From a virus, in the IMG/VR virus record IMGVR_UViG_3300047457_000243, positions 1 through 25,866 of that record: DNA of 25,866 nt; one strand, given 5' to 3'. The notes below the pieces were generated by a model. That model saw only the letters and a program-made list of their open reading frames with translations. It was not told where the DNA came from and did no database searches. The translations under genes were made by a program, and so were the position numbers. Positions 1 through 7,538 of the stretch are shown in pieces (position 1 is the stretch's first letter; every line of letters starts with the position of its first letter).

Positions 1-256
1 TTACACGGGCGAACTGCTATACTTCGGCAAGATACCTGCGCTGTCGGACTCGGCCACGACCAACTGGCTCTTGACCAACGCGCCGGATGCCTACCTCTAT
101 GGGGCGCTGATCCATTCGGCGCCATACCTGAAGGACGACGCCCGCATTCAAATCTGGGCAGCCCTGTATCAATCCGCGATTGATAGCCTGAACGACTCTT
201 CCAACGACGCGCGGCACAGCGGAACCGGCCTGCGTATGAAAATCAGGAGCTTCTGA
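1..256 (+). CDS. Phage adaptor (head-tail connector) protein, C-terminal part
   Basis: The reading frame is open from base 2 to the TGA at 254-256, so the start lies left of the window. The visible 84 residues contain the pattern TNWLL, DAYLYGALIHSAPYLKDDAR, QIWAALYQ and a basic tail ending in MKIRSF. From memory this is typical of the SU10-like/gp6-like adaptor family, which binds the portal ring and links it to the tail nozzle. The fibre gene downstream begins with a TGATG overlap. The SU10-type capsid gene 16 kb downstream fits this assignment. The family call rests on motif recognition, not on a search. Confidence 0.75.
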   Translation, partial: YTGELLYFGKIPALSDSATTNWLLTNAPDAYLYGALIHSAPYLKDDARIQIWAALYQSAIDSLNDSSNDARHSGTGLRMKIRSF

Positions 257-642
257 TGTCACTGACCAACTCTTTTGAAACCAGCGTCCTGACGTGGCTC
301 CTGACGGCATCCTCGCCGTCTCCGGCACGTCCGAGTGCTTGGTATCTTGGCCTGTTCACGGCTGCACCGGGTGAAAGCGGCGGCGGCACCGAGGTGAGCG
401 GCAACGGCTACACCCGAGAGGCCGTCACGTTCACAGTGAGCGGCAACAACGCTTCGAACGATGCAGCCATCGAATTCCCGACTGCAACGGGAAGCTGGGG
501 CACCATCACGCACGCAGCGGTGTTCGACGCTTCAACCTCGGGCAACATGATCGCCTACGCCTCGCTGACCGCTTCCAAGGTGATTGACACCGGGGACGTT
601 CTGCGCGTGCCGACAGGCGATCTCGACATCAACCTCGACTGA
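256..642 (+). CDS. Phage tail fibre-like protein (gp80-like)
   Basis: This 128-aa protein starts at the ATG overlapping the adaptor stop, with AGGAG at 245-249 as ribosome binding site. It contains WYLGLFTAAPGE near residues 29-40, GYTREAVTF near 51, then FPTATGSWGTITHAAVFDA and a C-terminal strand-rich segment ending in LDINLD. This string of motifs is characteristic of a small beta-rich tail protein family common in tailed phages and usually annotated as tail fibre protein. It has no signal peptide or membrane segment. It is probably part of the tail or fibre base. Its exact position in the virion cannot be told from sequence. Confidence 0.7.
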   Translation: MSLTNSFETSVLTWLLTASSPSPARPSAWYLGLFTAAPGESGGGTEVSGNGYTREAVTFTVSGNNASNDAAIEFPTATGSWGTITHAAVFDASTSGNMIAYASLTASKVIDTGDVLRVPTGDLDINLD

Positions 643-652
643 GGCTGAGTAG

Positions 653-1312
653 GTGGCGGCCTACCGTACAGGGTTCGGTACAGGCGCATACGGCGTAAAG
701 GCGTATGGGCTTGACGGCGAGGTGAAAGACGCCTCGGCAGCGGCTTCGGTCGCTGTTGCCGTTTCTGTACTGGCTGGCAAGCGTCTGGACGCATCCGCAA
801 CCATCACTATCACATCTACGACAACGGTTTCGGCGCAGCGTGCGCGTGATGCCAGCGCGACTGCTTCCGTCACCTCATCAGTATCTGCTGATGCGGATCG
901 CGTGCGGGATGCCTCCGCCTCTGCTGCGTGTGCAGCATCTGTTTCTGCGGATGCACAACGGCTGCGTGAGGTTGATGCGCCGATCTCGGTTGCCACCACG
1001 GTTTCTCTTGACGCCTACCGGGCGCGCAACATTTCGGGCGCGGCGGCGGCTGCGTTGACGACTTCTGTCTCGACGGTGGCGCTGGTCAATGTGTCGGCCA
1101 CATCGGCGTGCGCTGTTTCCGTTGAAGCGTCTTTGCAGCGCGTGCGCTTGGGTAGTGCGCTTTCTCAAATTTCGTGTATAGTGTCGGCATCCTTCATCAA
1201 GAAGTGGGAACCCGGTCAGGATACGGCAGAGACATGGACGCCGCAGTCTGATACAGGAGAGACTTGGACGCCTGTCTCTGACACGGCGGAAATTTGGACC
1301 GAAGCGGCATAA
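653..1312 (+). CDS. Repeat-containing tail protein (eight 20-aa repeats plus Trp repeats)
   Basis: This 219-aa protein uses a GTG start with GAGG at 641-644. The N-terminus is Gly/Tyr-rich (AYRTGFGTGAYG). Residues 26-185 form eight 20-residue units, each opening with D/N-x-S-A or a close variant at residues 26, 46, 66, 86, 106, 126, 146 and 166. Each unit carries a VS pair and several copies an R-x-R. The C-terminal tail has Trp at 185, 195, 205 and 215 inside DTxExWTP units of 10 residues. The protein lies between two fibre genes and is probably a tail or fibre component with a repetitive beta-strand or helical shaft. I do not recognise a named family. Confidence 0.75.
   Translation: MAAYRTGFGTGAYGVKAYGLDGEVKDASAAASVAVAVSVLAGKRLDASATITITSTTTVSAQRARDASATASVTSSVSADADRVRDASASAACAASVSADAQRLREVDAPISVATTVSLDAYRARNISGAAAAALTTSVSTVALVNVSATSACAVSVEASLQRVRLGSALSQISCIVSASFIKKWEPGQDTAETWTPQSDTGETWTPVSDTAEIWTEAA
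728..1207 (+). repeat. Eight tandem 60-bp coding repeats
   Basis: The repeats encode residues 26-185 of the 219-aa tail protein at an exact 20-residue period. They are well conserved at the protein level in the first four copies (DASA at residues 26, 46, 66 and 86). They diverge in the last four (EVDA, NISG, NVSA, LGSA). No indels break the 60-bp register. Confidence 0.8.
1205..1303 (+). repeat. 30-bp Trp-containing coding repeats
   Basis: These encode the C-terminal units with tryptophan at residues 185, 195, 205 and 215 of the same tail protein. The consensus is W-T-P-x-S-D-T-x-E-x. The 10-residue period is half that of the preceding 20-residue array. Confidence 0.75.
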
Positions 1313-1324
1313 GGGCGGCTTAAA

Positions 1325-1909
1325 ATGGCAGACGCAACGACAACGACATTTGGCCTCGTGAAGCCCGAAGTTGGCGCATCCGAGGACACTTGGGGCGGCA
1401 AAATCAACGACAACCTTGATGATCTTGATGATCTGCTTGACGGCACGACGGCGATTAAACCGAACCTAACCGCCGGTGAGTGGAAGGTCGGCGGGACGGT
1501 GGTCACTTCGACTGCCGCAGAATTGAATTACAACGACATCACCACCCTCGGAACGACGCAAGCATCCAAAGTCGTTACCGCTGATGCGAGTGGTGACGTT
1601 AAGTTCGCCAACGCCATCATCGAGACGGTTTATGCGCTGAGCGGCACGACGCCTGCCTTGAACCCCAATAACGGCACGATCCAAACGTGGACCCTATCGG
1701 CAAACTCGACGCCTACCGACAGCTTTGCTGCTGGCGAGGCGATGACGCTGATGATTGATGACGGCACGGCCTACACGATCACTTGGCCGTCTGTGACTTG
1801 GAAGACGGACGGTGGCGTTGCCCCGACGCTGAACACCAGCGGCTTCACGGTCGTTACCCTATGGAAGGTCAGCACGACGCTTTATGGCGCGCGTGTAGGA
1901 GACGCATAA
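1325..1909 (+). CDS. Tail fibre protein with conserved phage N-terminal motif
   Basis: This 194-aa protein starts at the ATG after an AAGGGCGG-like site. Residues 4-30 contain the motif [20 protein letters not shown] followed by [12 protein letters not shown]. That motif is widespread at the N-terminus of phage fibre and appendage proteins. Residues ~60-90 carry [20 protein letters not shown] and [12 protein letters not shown], the usual fibre shaft repeat flavour. The C-terminal half is beta-rich ([20 protein letters not shown]). The stop overlaps the next start as TAATG, so the two fibre genes are probably translationally coupled. Confidence 0.8.
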   Translation: MADATTTTFGLVKPEVGASEDTWGGKINDNLDDLDDLLDGTTAIKPNLTAGEWKVGGTVVTSTAAELNYNDITTLGTTQASKVVTADASGDVKFANAIIETVYALSGTTPALNPNNGTIQTWTLSANSTPTDSFAAGEAMTLMIDDGTAYTITWPSVTWKTDGGVAPTLNTSGFTVVTLWKVSTTLYGARVGDA

Positions 1910-3861
1910 TGCTCACCAAAAAGGCGTTGATGTCTACCGCTGTCGCGGCTGATTCTTTGGCCATTGAGGACGTTTTCTCGACGTACCTCTACACTGGCAA
2001 CGGCTCCACACAGACGATCACCAACGGGATTGACCTTGCTGGCGAGGGCGGGTTGGTTTGGATTAAGAGTAGGTCTTCCTCGGCTTCACATTTTTTGTTT
2101 GACACAAGCAGGGGCGTTTACAACTATTTATTCTCTGACGCAAACTCGGCACAAGCAACGCGAGTCGCGAGCTTAACAAGTTTTAGCGCTGCTGGATTTT
2201 CTCTCGGGTCAGATTCTGGTGTAAACGCTTCAGGAGCAACGCACGCCTCATGGACCTTCCGTCAAGCGCCTCGGTTCTTTGATGTGGTGACGTATACGGG
2301 GACGGGCGCAAACCGCACGATTGCCCATGATCTTGGTGTCGTCCCAGGCTGCATTATCGTCAAGCGCACGGACACTACGGGTGCCTGGCAGGTTTATCAT
2401 CGCAGTCTTGCGAATACCGAATATCTTGTGCTGAGCTCGACCGCCGCCAAGGCTACTGGCACGACACGCTGGAACAGCACGACACCTACGTCTACCGTGT
2501 TTTCTCTCGGCACGGATGCCACGGTCAACGCATCTGGCGGCACCTACGTCGCCTACCTGTTCGCCCACGATCCCCTCGGCCCGTCTGGTGATGGCTCGGA
2601 TGGGTTGATTGCGTGTGGGAGCTATACGGGGAATGGTTCTAACACCGCTGGACCCATAGTCAATCTTGGATGGGAGCCGCAATGGCTACTCGTCAAAAGC
2701 GCGACAAGTTCTTGGGATTGGATTTTGGTAGACAGCATGAGGGGACTTCCTGTCTACGACGGATTTTCAAATACCCTTAGACCAAATACTACAGCTACGG
2801 AATCAGCCAGCCATAGGTTCAACCCTTCGGCTACAGGGTTTCAAGTAAATGATGACAACGCCTTAGTGAACGCATCTGGTGGAACCTACATCTACGTCGC
2901 CATCCGCCGTGGTCCTATGCGAAAACCTACGAGCGGGACGCAGGTGTTGGGTCTTAACGCAAGAACAGGAACGGGGGCGAACGCTACGGTTACTGGCGGG
3001 CTAACTGCCGATGCTGTCCTTGTGAAAAACCGTGGGTCAGCGGTTGCAAGCCTGTTTTCATCTCGGATGACCGGGACGGGGTACCTTGTTACGTCTACAA
3101 CTGCCGCCGAAGTAGCCGCTGGGACTACGATCCTGCAAGCTAACCCTTGGGATGTAATGAATGGGGTTAAGGTTGGCACAACATCAACAATCACCAACGC
3201 ATCAGGCAACACGTTCATAAACTACCTGTTCAAGCGCGCCCCCGGTTTCTTCGATGTGGTGGCGTATACTGGGAATGGGGTAGCAGGCCGCACTGTGCCG
3301 CATAACTTGGGTGTTGCGCCTGAGTTGATTATTGTGAAGCGCCGCACTTCGACCGCTAGCTGGAGCGTGTATTATGGTGATAACACGGACTATCTTCTTC
3401 TAAACGTCACTAACGCAACAGCCGATGACGTTGATTATTGGAATGACACCAGTCCAACAGCTACTGCGTTTACTGTAGGTACGAACGCAGACGTAAATGG
3501 GATTTTCGCTGGGGCGGGCTTCCCCTACATCGCCTACCTGTTCGCCTCACTTCCCGGCATCAGCAAAGTTGGGACGTACACTGGCAATGGCTCTAGCCAG
3601 ACGATTGACTGTGGTTTTACAGGCGGCGCAAGGTTTGTTCTCATTAAGCGCACGAATAGCACGGGTGATTGGTATGTCTGGGATACGGCAAGAGGTATCG
3701 TCACGGGCAACGATCCTCACTTGAGCCTGAACACGACTGCCGCAGAGGTGACGACAAACGACACGATTGACCCGGATAGCACTGGCTTCATCGTCAATCA
3801 GGTTGCTGCCACAAACGTAAACGTCAACACTGCGACCTACATCTATCTGGCGATTGCCTAA
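1909..3861 (+). CDS. Large tail fibre protein with six ~100-aa repeats (DUF7483-like)
   Basis: This 650-aa protein starts at ATG 1909, which overlaps the previous stop and follows GTAGGAGA. An upstream in-frame extension to 1783 lies inside the previous gene and is not needed. Six repeats open with YTGNG/YTGTG-like strings at residues ~28, 129, 239, 352, 453 and 557. Each continues with a hydrophobic V/I-K-R/S strand, a polar middle and a closing N-A-S-G-x-T-Y-x-x-Y-L-F strand. This layout matches the repeat family often called DUF7483 in phage fibre proteins, and the name is from memory. Repeats 2 and 5 share an FFDVV lead. The likely role is a host-binding or spacer fibre. Some stretches (2050-2230, 2690-2850) are AT-richer than the flanks, suggesting mosaic exchange. 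Confidence 0.8.
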   Translation: MLTKKALMSTAVAADSLAIEDVFSTYLYTGNGSTQTITNGIDLAGEGGLVWIKSRSSSASHFLFDTSRGVYNYLFSDANSAQATRVASLTSFSAAGFSLGSDSGVNASGATHASWTFRQAPRFFDVVTYTGTGANRTIAHDLGVVPGCIIVKRTDTTGAWQVYHRSLANTEYLVLSSTAAKATGTTRWNSTTPTSTVFSLGTDATVNASGGTYVAYLFAHDPLGPSGDGSDGLIACGSYTGNGSNTAGPIVNLGWEPQWLLVKSATSSWDWILVDSMRGLPVYDGFSNTLRPNTTATESASHRFNPSATGFQVNDDNALVNASGGTYIYVAIRRGPMRKPTSGTQVLGLNARTGTGANATVTGGLTADAVLVKNRGSAVASLFSSRMTGTGYLVTSTTAAEVAAGTTILQANPWDVMNGVKVGTTSTITNASGNTFINYLFKRAPGFFDVVAYTGNGVAGRTVPHNLGVAPELIIVKRRTSTASWSVYYGDNTDYLLLNVTNATADDVDYWNDTSPTATAFTVGTNADVNGIFAGAGFPYIAYLFASLPGISKVGTYTGNGSSQTIDCGFTGGARFVLIKRTNSTGDWYVWDTARGIVTGNDPHLSLNTTAAEVTTNDTIDPDSTGFIVNQVAATNVNVNTATYIYLAIA

Positions 3862-3888
3862 TCACCCCCATCTGAAAGGATCAATCTC

Positions 3889-4368
3889 ATGGGCGAATAC
3901 AGACACAAGGCCACTGGCGAGGTTAAGTCGCAGGGTGAGTGGCGTGCCGCCAATCCTCAAATCTCGCTCCCTCGCTCTTGGAACCAGAACGTCCTTGATG
4001 CGCTCAACATCGAAGCCGTTTTTGAAGCCCCGAAACCTGAAGCTGGAAAATACCAGACCGCAGTTCGCAATGGGGTCAAAAAAGACGCCAAAGGCAACTG
4101 GGTGCAGGCTTGGGCCGTCGTTGACATGTTCAAGGACGATGCGGAAGGCACCAAGGCTGAGAAGGAAGCGGCGTATCAAGCCAACCTTGATGCAGAGGCA
4201 GCCAAGGCTGTTCGCTCTCAGCGCGACAGCCTGCTCGCCGCGACCGATTGGATGGCTTTGTCCGACGTAACGCTGAGCGCAGAGATGGCTACCTATCGGC
4301 AGGCGCTTCGTGATATAACGGCTCAAGAGGGCTTCCCGCACAGCGTGAACTGGCCCGCCAAGCCGTAA
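3889..4368 (+). CDS. Phage tail assembly chaperone-like protein
   Basis: This 159-aa protein starts at ATG with GAAAGGA just upstream. The C-terminal ~50 residues carry RDSLLAATDWMALSDVTLS, then YRQALRDITAQEGFPHSVNW and a final PAKP. That is the hallmark of the Phage_tail_APC/fibre-assembly chaperone family. The N-terminal half contains YRHKATGEVKSQGEWRAANP, and the middle is charged and probably helical. Proteins of this type usually sit directly after the fibre gene and help fold or attach fibres. Its location after the 650-aa fibre supports that role. Confidence 0.8.
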   Translation: MGEYRHKATGEVKSQGEWRAANPQISLPRSWNQNVLDALNIEAVFEAPKPEAGKYQTAVRNGVKKDAKGNWVQAWAVVDMFKDDAEGTKAEKEAAYQANLDAEAAKAVRSQRDSLLAATDWMALSDVTLSAEMATYRQALRDITAQEGFPHSVNWPAKP

Positions 4369-4377
4369 GGAGCGCAC

Positions 4378-5850
4378 ATGCCGCTTGTCCCGCTTCAAAT
4401 ACCGCCGGGCATTTCTCGCAAGGGAACTGCTCTAGAAAGCACGGGCCGCTGGTTTGACGGCTCGCTCGTTCGCTGGAAAGATGGCGTCATGCAGCCCGTT
4501 GGGGGCTGGGTTCAGCGGGGCGATGCAACGGCTACAGGCGTGGCTCGCGGGGCTGTAGCGTGGCGCGCAAACAACGGCGCGCGATGGCTGGCATTTGGCA
4601 CGCATAACGCACTGAAAGTTATGAACGCTGGAAACACCGTAACCGATATTACTCCGACCGGGCTGACGGCTGGCATTGTCAGCGCAGATGCAAATGATGG
4701 ATACGGCGGCGGGCTTTATGGCGTCAGCTTCTACGGAACTGAGCGGCCAGAGGCAGAAACCCCAATCCCGGCGACAACTTGGTCTTTGGATAACTGGGGA
4801 GAGTATCTTGTCGCCTGCTCCAATGCTGACGGCGACATTTATGAATGGACGCTCAACACGGCCAATGATGCCGTTGTCGTGACAAATGCGCCGACGAGCA
4901 ACAGCGGCATTCTTGTTACCGAGGAGCGTTTCCTGTTTGCCCTTGGCGCTGGCGGCAACCCTCGCAAGGTTCAGTGGTCAGACCGAGAAAACAACACAGT
5001 CTGGACGCCCAGCACGACGAACGAGGCTGGCGATCTGGAGTTGCAGACCAACGGCCAGATCATGCTGGCGCTTCGCACGCGCGGGCAGGCGTTGATCTTG
5101 ACCGACGTGGACGCGCACACAGCGACATACCAAGGTCCGCCCTTTGTCTACGGCTTTGAGCGTGTCGGCTCATCTTGCGGTGCCGCCTCACGCAACTGCG
5201 CTGCGGCGGTTGATGCTGGCGTGTTCTGGATGAGCCGCGACGGGTTCTACTCGTTCACCGGCGGCGGCGTGCAGCCGTCCGAGGTATCGGACTACGTTTT
5301 CAGCAATCTAAACCTCGCACAAATTTCTAAGGTCGCCTGCGTGGCGAATGGCCTTCAGAATGAGGTTTGGTGGTTCTACCCATCTGCCACTTCTAACGAA
5401 AACGACAGGTATGTAGCCTATAACTACGCTGAAGGGTATTGGACTATCGGCGCGATGGCCCGCACATGCGGCGTCGATGCTGGCGTGTTCCGCAACCCAA
5501 TTATGATCGCGCCAACAGGGCCGATTTACGCGCATGAAACCGGCTGGAACTATGATGGGGCCGAGGTTTATGTCGAAAGTGGCCCGGTGCAGATCGGCGT
5601 TGGCGATCAAACGATGATGGCCAAAGAGTTGATCCCGGACGAGAAAACGCAGGGCGACGTGACTACGACGTTCAAGACCCGGTTCTATCCAAATGACACT
5701 GAGCGGTCTTATGGCCCATATTCGATGGCGGCACCGACCAGCGTGCGGTTTAGCGGGCGTCAGGTTTCGATGCGCGTTGTCGGCGCGCGTTTGGCCGACT
5801 GGCGCTGGGGCATCCCGAGGCTTGACGTTGATGCTGGGGGCCGTCGATGA
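4378..5850 (+). CDS. Tail nozzle / P22 gp10-like stabilisation protein
   Basis: This 490-aa protein starts at ATG with GGAG eight bases upstream. The N-terminus (PLQIPPGISRKGTALESTGR, then WFDGSLVRWKDG and MQPVGGW) matches phage tail-tube or nozzle proteins of P22/SU10-like phages. The body is rich in Trp, Gly and short strands, including LAFGTHNAL, WGEYLVACSNADGDIYEW and FLFALGAGGNPRKVQWSDR. These suggest a beta-propeller. FWMSRDGFYSFTGGG and VWWFYPS follow in the second half. In the family this ring closes the portal-adaptor channel and forms the distal tail. No chaperone or enzymatic motif is seen. Confidence 0.7.
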   Translation: MPLVPLQIPPGISRKGTALESTGRWFDGSLVRWKDGVMQPVGGWVQRGDATATGVARGAVAWRANNGARWLAFGTHNALKVMNAGNTVTDITPTGLTAGIVSADANDGYGGGLYGVSFYGTERPEAETPIPATTWSLDNWGEYLVACSNADGDIYEWTLNTANDAVVVTNAPTSNSGILVTEERFLFALGAGGNPRKVQWSDRENNTVWTPSTTNEAGDLELQTNGQIMLALRTRGQALILTDVDAHTATYQGPPFVYGFERVGSSCGAASRNCAAAVDAGVFWMSRDGFYSFTGGGVQPSEVSDYVFSNLNLAQISKVACVANGLQNEVWWFYPSATSNENDRYVAYNYAEGYWTIGAMARTCGVDAGVFRNPIMIAPTGPIYAHETGWNYDGAEVYVESGPVQIGVGDQTMMAKELIPDEKTQGDVTTTFKTRFYPNDTERSYGPYSMAAPTSVRFSGRQVSMRVVGARLADWRWGIPRLDVDAGGRR

Positions 5851-6503
5851 GGTTTGGCATCCCGGTCATCGGGCAGGATTTGCGCGGGTGGGGCGAGGAG
5901 TTGCGCCGCTTTCTTGCGCGGACGTGGGATAACCTCAGCTTCAAATCGAGCGATGCCAGCCCGGCGACGGACGGGATTATTCTGTGGGATGCGTCCGGCG
6001 GTTATCCTGTCGTTTCCAAGAATGGCGAGTGGCGGCAGGTCGTGCTGGGCGATGGTCACGCCATCTTCGCTCAGGATGCAACGATTACCGCAGCCGCCAG
6101 CGACACGGCCTATGCGATTGAATTTGACGCGCCGTCGCTTGCTGATGGCATTACGAAAAGCGGAACGAACCCTACCCGCATTGTGTTCTCTGAGGGCGGC
6201 CTGTATCGCGTCTCGTTTACAGCGCAGATTGCATCGTCTTCGGCCAGCACGCTGGAATTCAGGTTCTGGCCGCGCGTGAATGGCACGAACATAACGGGAA
6301 GCACAATGGTCGCCAGCCTGCACAACAATGGCGCGACCATTGTCGTCTCGCGCGACTCGATTTTCCAGTTTGCAGCCGATGATTACCTTGAGGCCATGTG
6401 GGCCACGACCAGCACAAGCGGCTCCCTTCTCGCCCATGCTGCGACTGCATATGCCCCAGCTTCGCCTTCCGCGACGATGGCCATCAGTCGGGTGCAAGCA
6501 TGA
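5847..6503 (+). CDS. Tail protein with C1q/TNF-like jelly-roll C-terminus
   Basis: This 218-aa protein's ATG overlaps the nozzle stop (ATGA). Residues 1-33 contain IPVIGQDLRGWGEELRRFLA, then RTWDNLSFK, which looks like an amphipathic attachment helix. Residues 74-218 are strand-rich, with LYRVSFTAQI at 119-128, FRFWPRVNGTNITGS near 138-152 and FQFAADDYLEAMW near 173-185. This resembles phage C1q-like trimeric knob domains. It is probably a small tail knob or nozzle-associated receptor-binding protein. The fold call is by pattern only. Confidence 0.6.
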   Translation: MRFGIPVIGQDLRGWGEELRRFLARTWDNLSFKSSDASPATDGIILWDASGGYPVVSKNGEWRQVVLGDGHAIFAQDATITAAASDTAYAIEFDAPSLADGITKSGTNPTRIVFSEGGLYRVSFTAQIASSSASTLEFRFWPRVNGTNITGSTMVASLHNNGATIVVSRDSIFQFAADDYLEAMWATTSTSGSLLAHAATAYAPASPSATMAISRVQA

Positions 6504-6859
6504 CGCTCTTAGAGCATTGCCGCAAGTGGATTGAGGACGCGCTGGAATACAGCGGCGGTTCGCATGATTTCCAAGATGTGGCTGAGGGCATCCTGAGCGG
6601 GCGCATGCAGTTGTGGCCTGCTGAAAAGGGGTGCGCTGTCACTGAGATTGTGTTATATCCTAAGAAAAGTGTCCTGCACGTTTTTTTAGCCGGTGGTGAG
6701 ATGGAAACAATCGTCAACATGATTGATTCCGCCGTGGCTTGGGGAAAGACACAGGGCTGCACATCAATGACAATCGCTGGGCGACGTGGCTGGGAGCGAG
6801 TTCTTGCGAAGCACGGATACAGGCCAGTGATGACAGTGTTGGAAAGGGACTTTGAATGA
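6500..6859 (+). CDS. Small conserved phage protein, GNAT-like fold
   Basis: This 119-aa protein begins at ATG 6500, which overlaps the preceding stop (ATGA). A longer frame from 6398 lies inside the previous gene and is rejected. It contains DVAEGILSGRMQLWPAEKG, TEIVLYP, LHVFLAGGEME, AWGKTQGCTSMTIAGRRGW and a C-terminal GYRPVMTVLERDFE. The end resembles the last strands of GNAT folds, but no acetyl-CoA loop is apparent. I recall proteins of this pattern next to virion genes in many phages. The enzymatic role is unproven and it may be structural. Confidence 0.65.
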   Translation: MTLLEHCRKWIEDALEYSGGSHDFQDVAEGILSGRMQLWPAEKGCAVTEIVLYPKKSVLHVFLAGGEMETIVNMIDSAVAWGKTQGCTSMTIAGRRGWERVLAKHGYRPVMTVLERDFE

Positions 6860-7536
6860 GCGGCGGCGGTAAGGGTGGCAAGTCCACCACGGAAGTCAAA
6901 ATCCCCGAATGGCTGGAAGCGGCGGCCCAAGAGAATTTGGCGCGCGGCCAAGGTGTCGCCAACATCGGTTATACCCCATATTACGGTCCTGACGTTGCTG
7001 CCATGACGCCGATGCAGATGGCGTCTATGCAGGGCACAAGCAGCGCAGCCGGGGCTTTTGGTCTGCCGGGTGGCGGCATGACCGGCATGGAGGGAATGCC
7101 TGCACCGCAGACCTTCGCTGGCGGATTGCAGGGTTACTCGTCAGGCGGTCTTTACGATCAGGCATTGGCTGAGTTGCAGACCCGCCGACCGGGCCAATAT
7201 GACGCCATCACGGGCATGTTCATTGACCCGATCACTGGCGCGCAGCCTATCAACACTTTCGAACCGATTACGACGCTTCCTGTGATGCCAACGCCTGCCA
7301 TCCCTTCGGCAAACAGTCAGCGTGATGATCGTGGGCGTGATGGAGATCGTGGCATGTCGCGCTCGACTAATGCGAACGATGGCGGCTTCACCAGCGTTCG
7401 AGACATGTTTGACGGCGGTGGGCCGGGTCGCAGCGGCACTACATTTTCTGGCGGCCCGCTTTCTGGGGCTGCCAATCGTGCAGGAATTGGCCCTATTGGG
7501 CGTGACGGCGGCGGCGGTATGGGACGGGGGAAATAA
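6856..7536 (+). CDS. Gly-rich putative internal virion protein
   Basis: This 226-aa protein's start overlaps the previous stop (ATGA). The N-terminus GGGKGGKSTTEVKIPEWL is followed by a short helix, then IGYTPYYGPDVAAMTPMQMA (residues 37-56) and TFAGGLQGYSSGGLYDQALA (86-105), then RRPGQYDAITGMFIDP (110-125). The last 80 residues are low-complexity Gly/Arg/Asp-rich. I recall similar proteins preceding the Ala/Gln-rich virion protein in related phages. It is likely packaged in the capsid or core. No catalytic motif is seen. Confidence 0.6.
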   Translation: MSGGGKGGKSTTEVKIPEWLEAAAQENLARGQGVANIGYTPYYGPDVAAMTPMQMASMQGTSSAAGAFGLPGGGMTGMEGMPAPQTFAGGLQGYSSGGLYDQALAELQTRRPGQYDAITGMFIDPITGAQPINTFEPITTLPVMPTPAIPSANSQRDDRGRDGDRGMSRSTNANDGGFTSVRDMFDGGGPGRSGTTFSGGPLSGAANRAGIGPIGRDGGGGMGRGK

Positions 7537-7538
7537 TC

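Noticed and set aside
1909-3861. Diversity-generating retroelement target
   Set aside because: No reverse transcriptase, no template repeat and no A-biased variable region near the fibre 3' end in this window.
5760-6497. 245-aa open frame on the - strand opposite the jelly-roll tail protein
   Set aside because: Arg/Cys-rich translation with no domain and no ribosome binding site; the sense gene is coupled to its neighbours.
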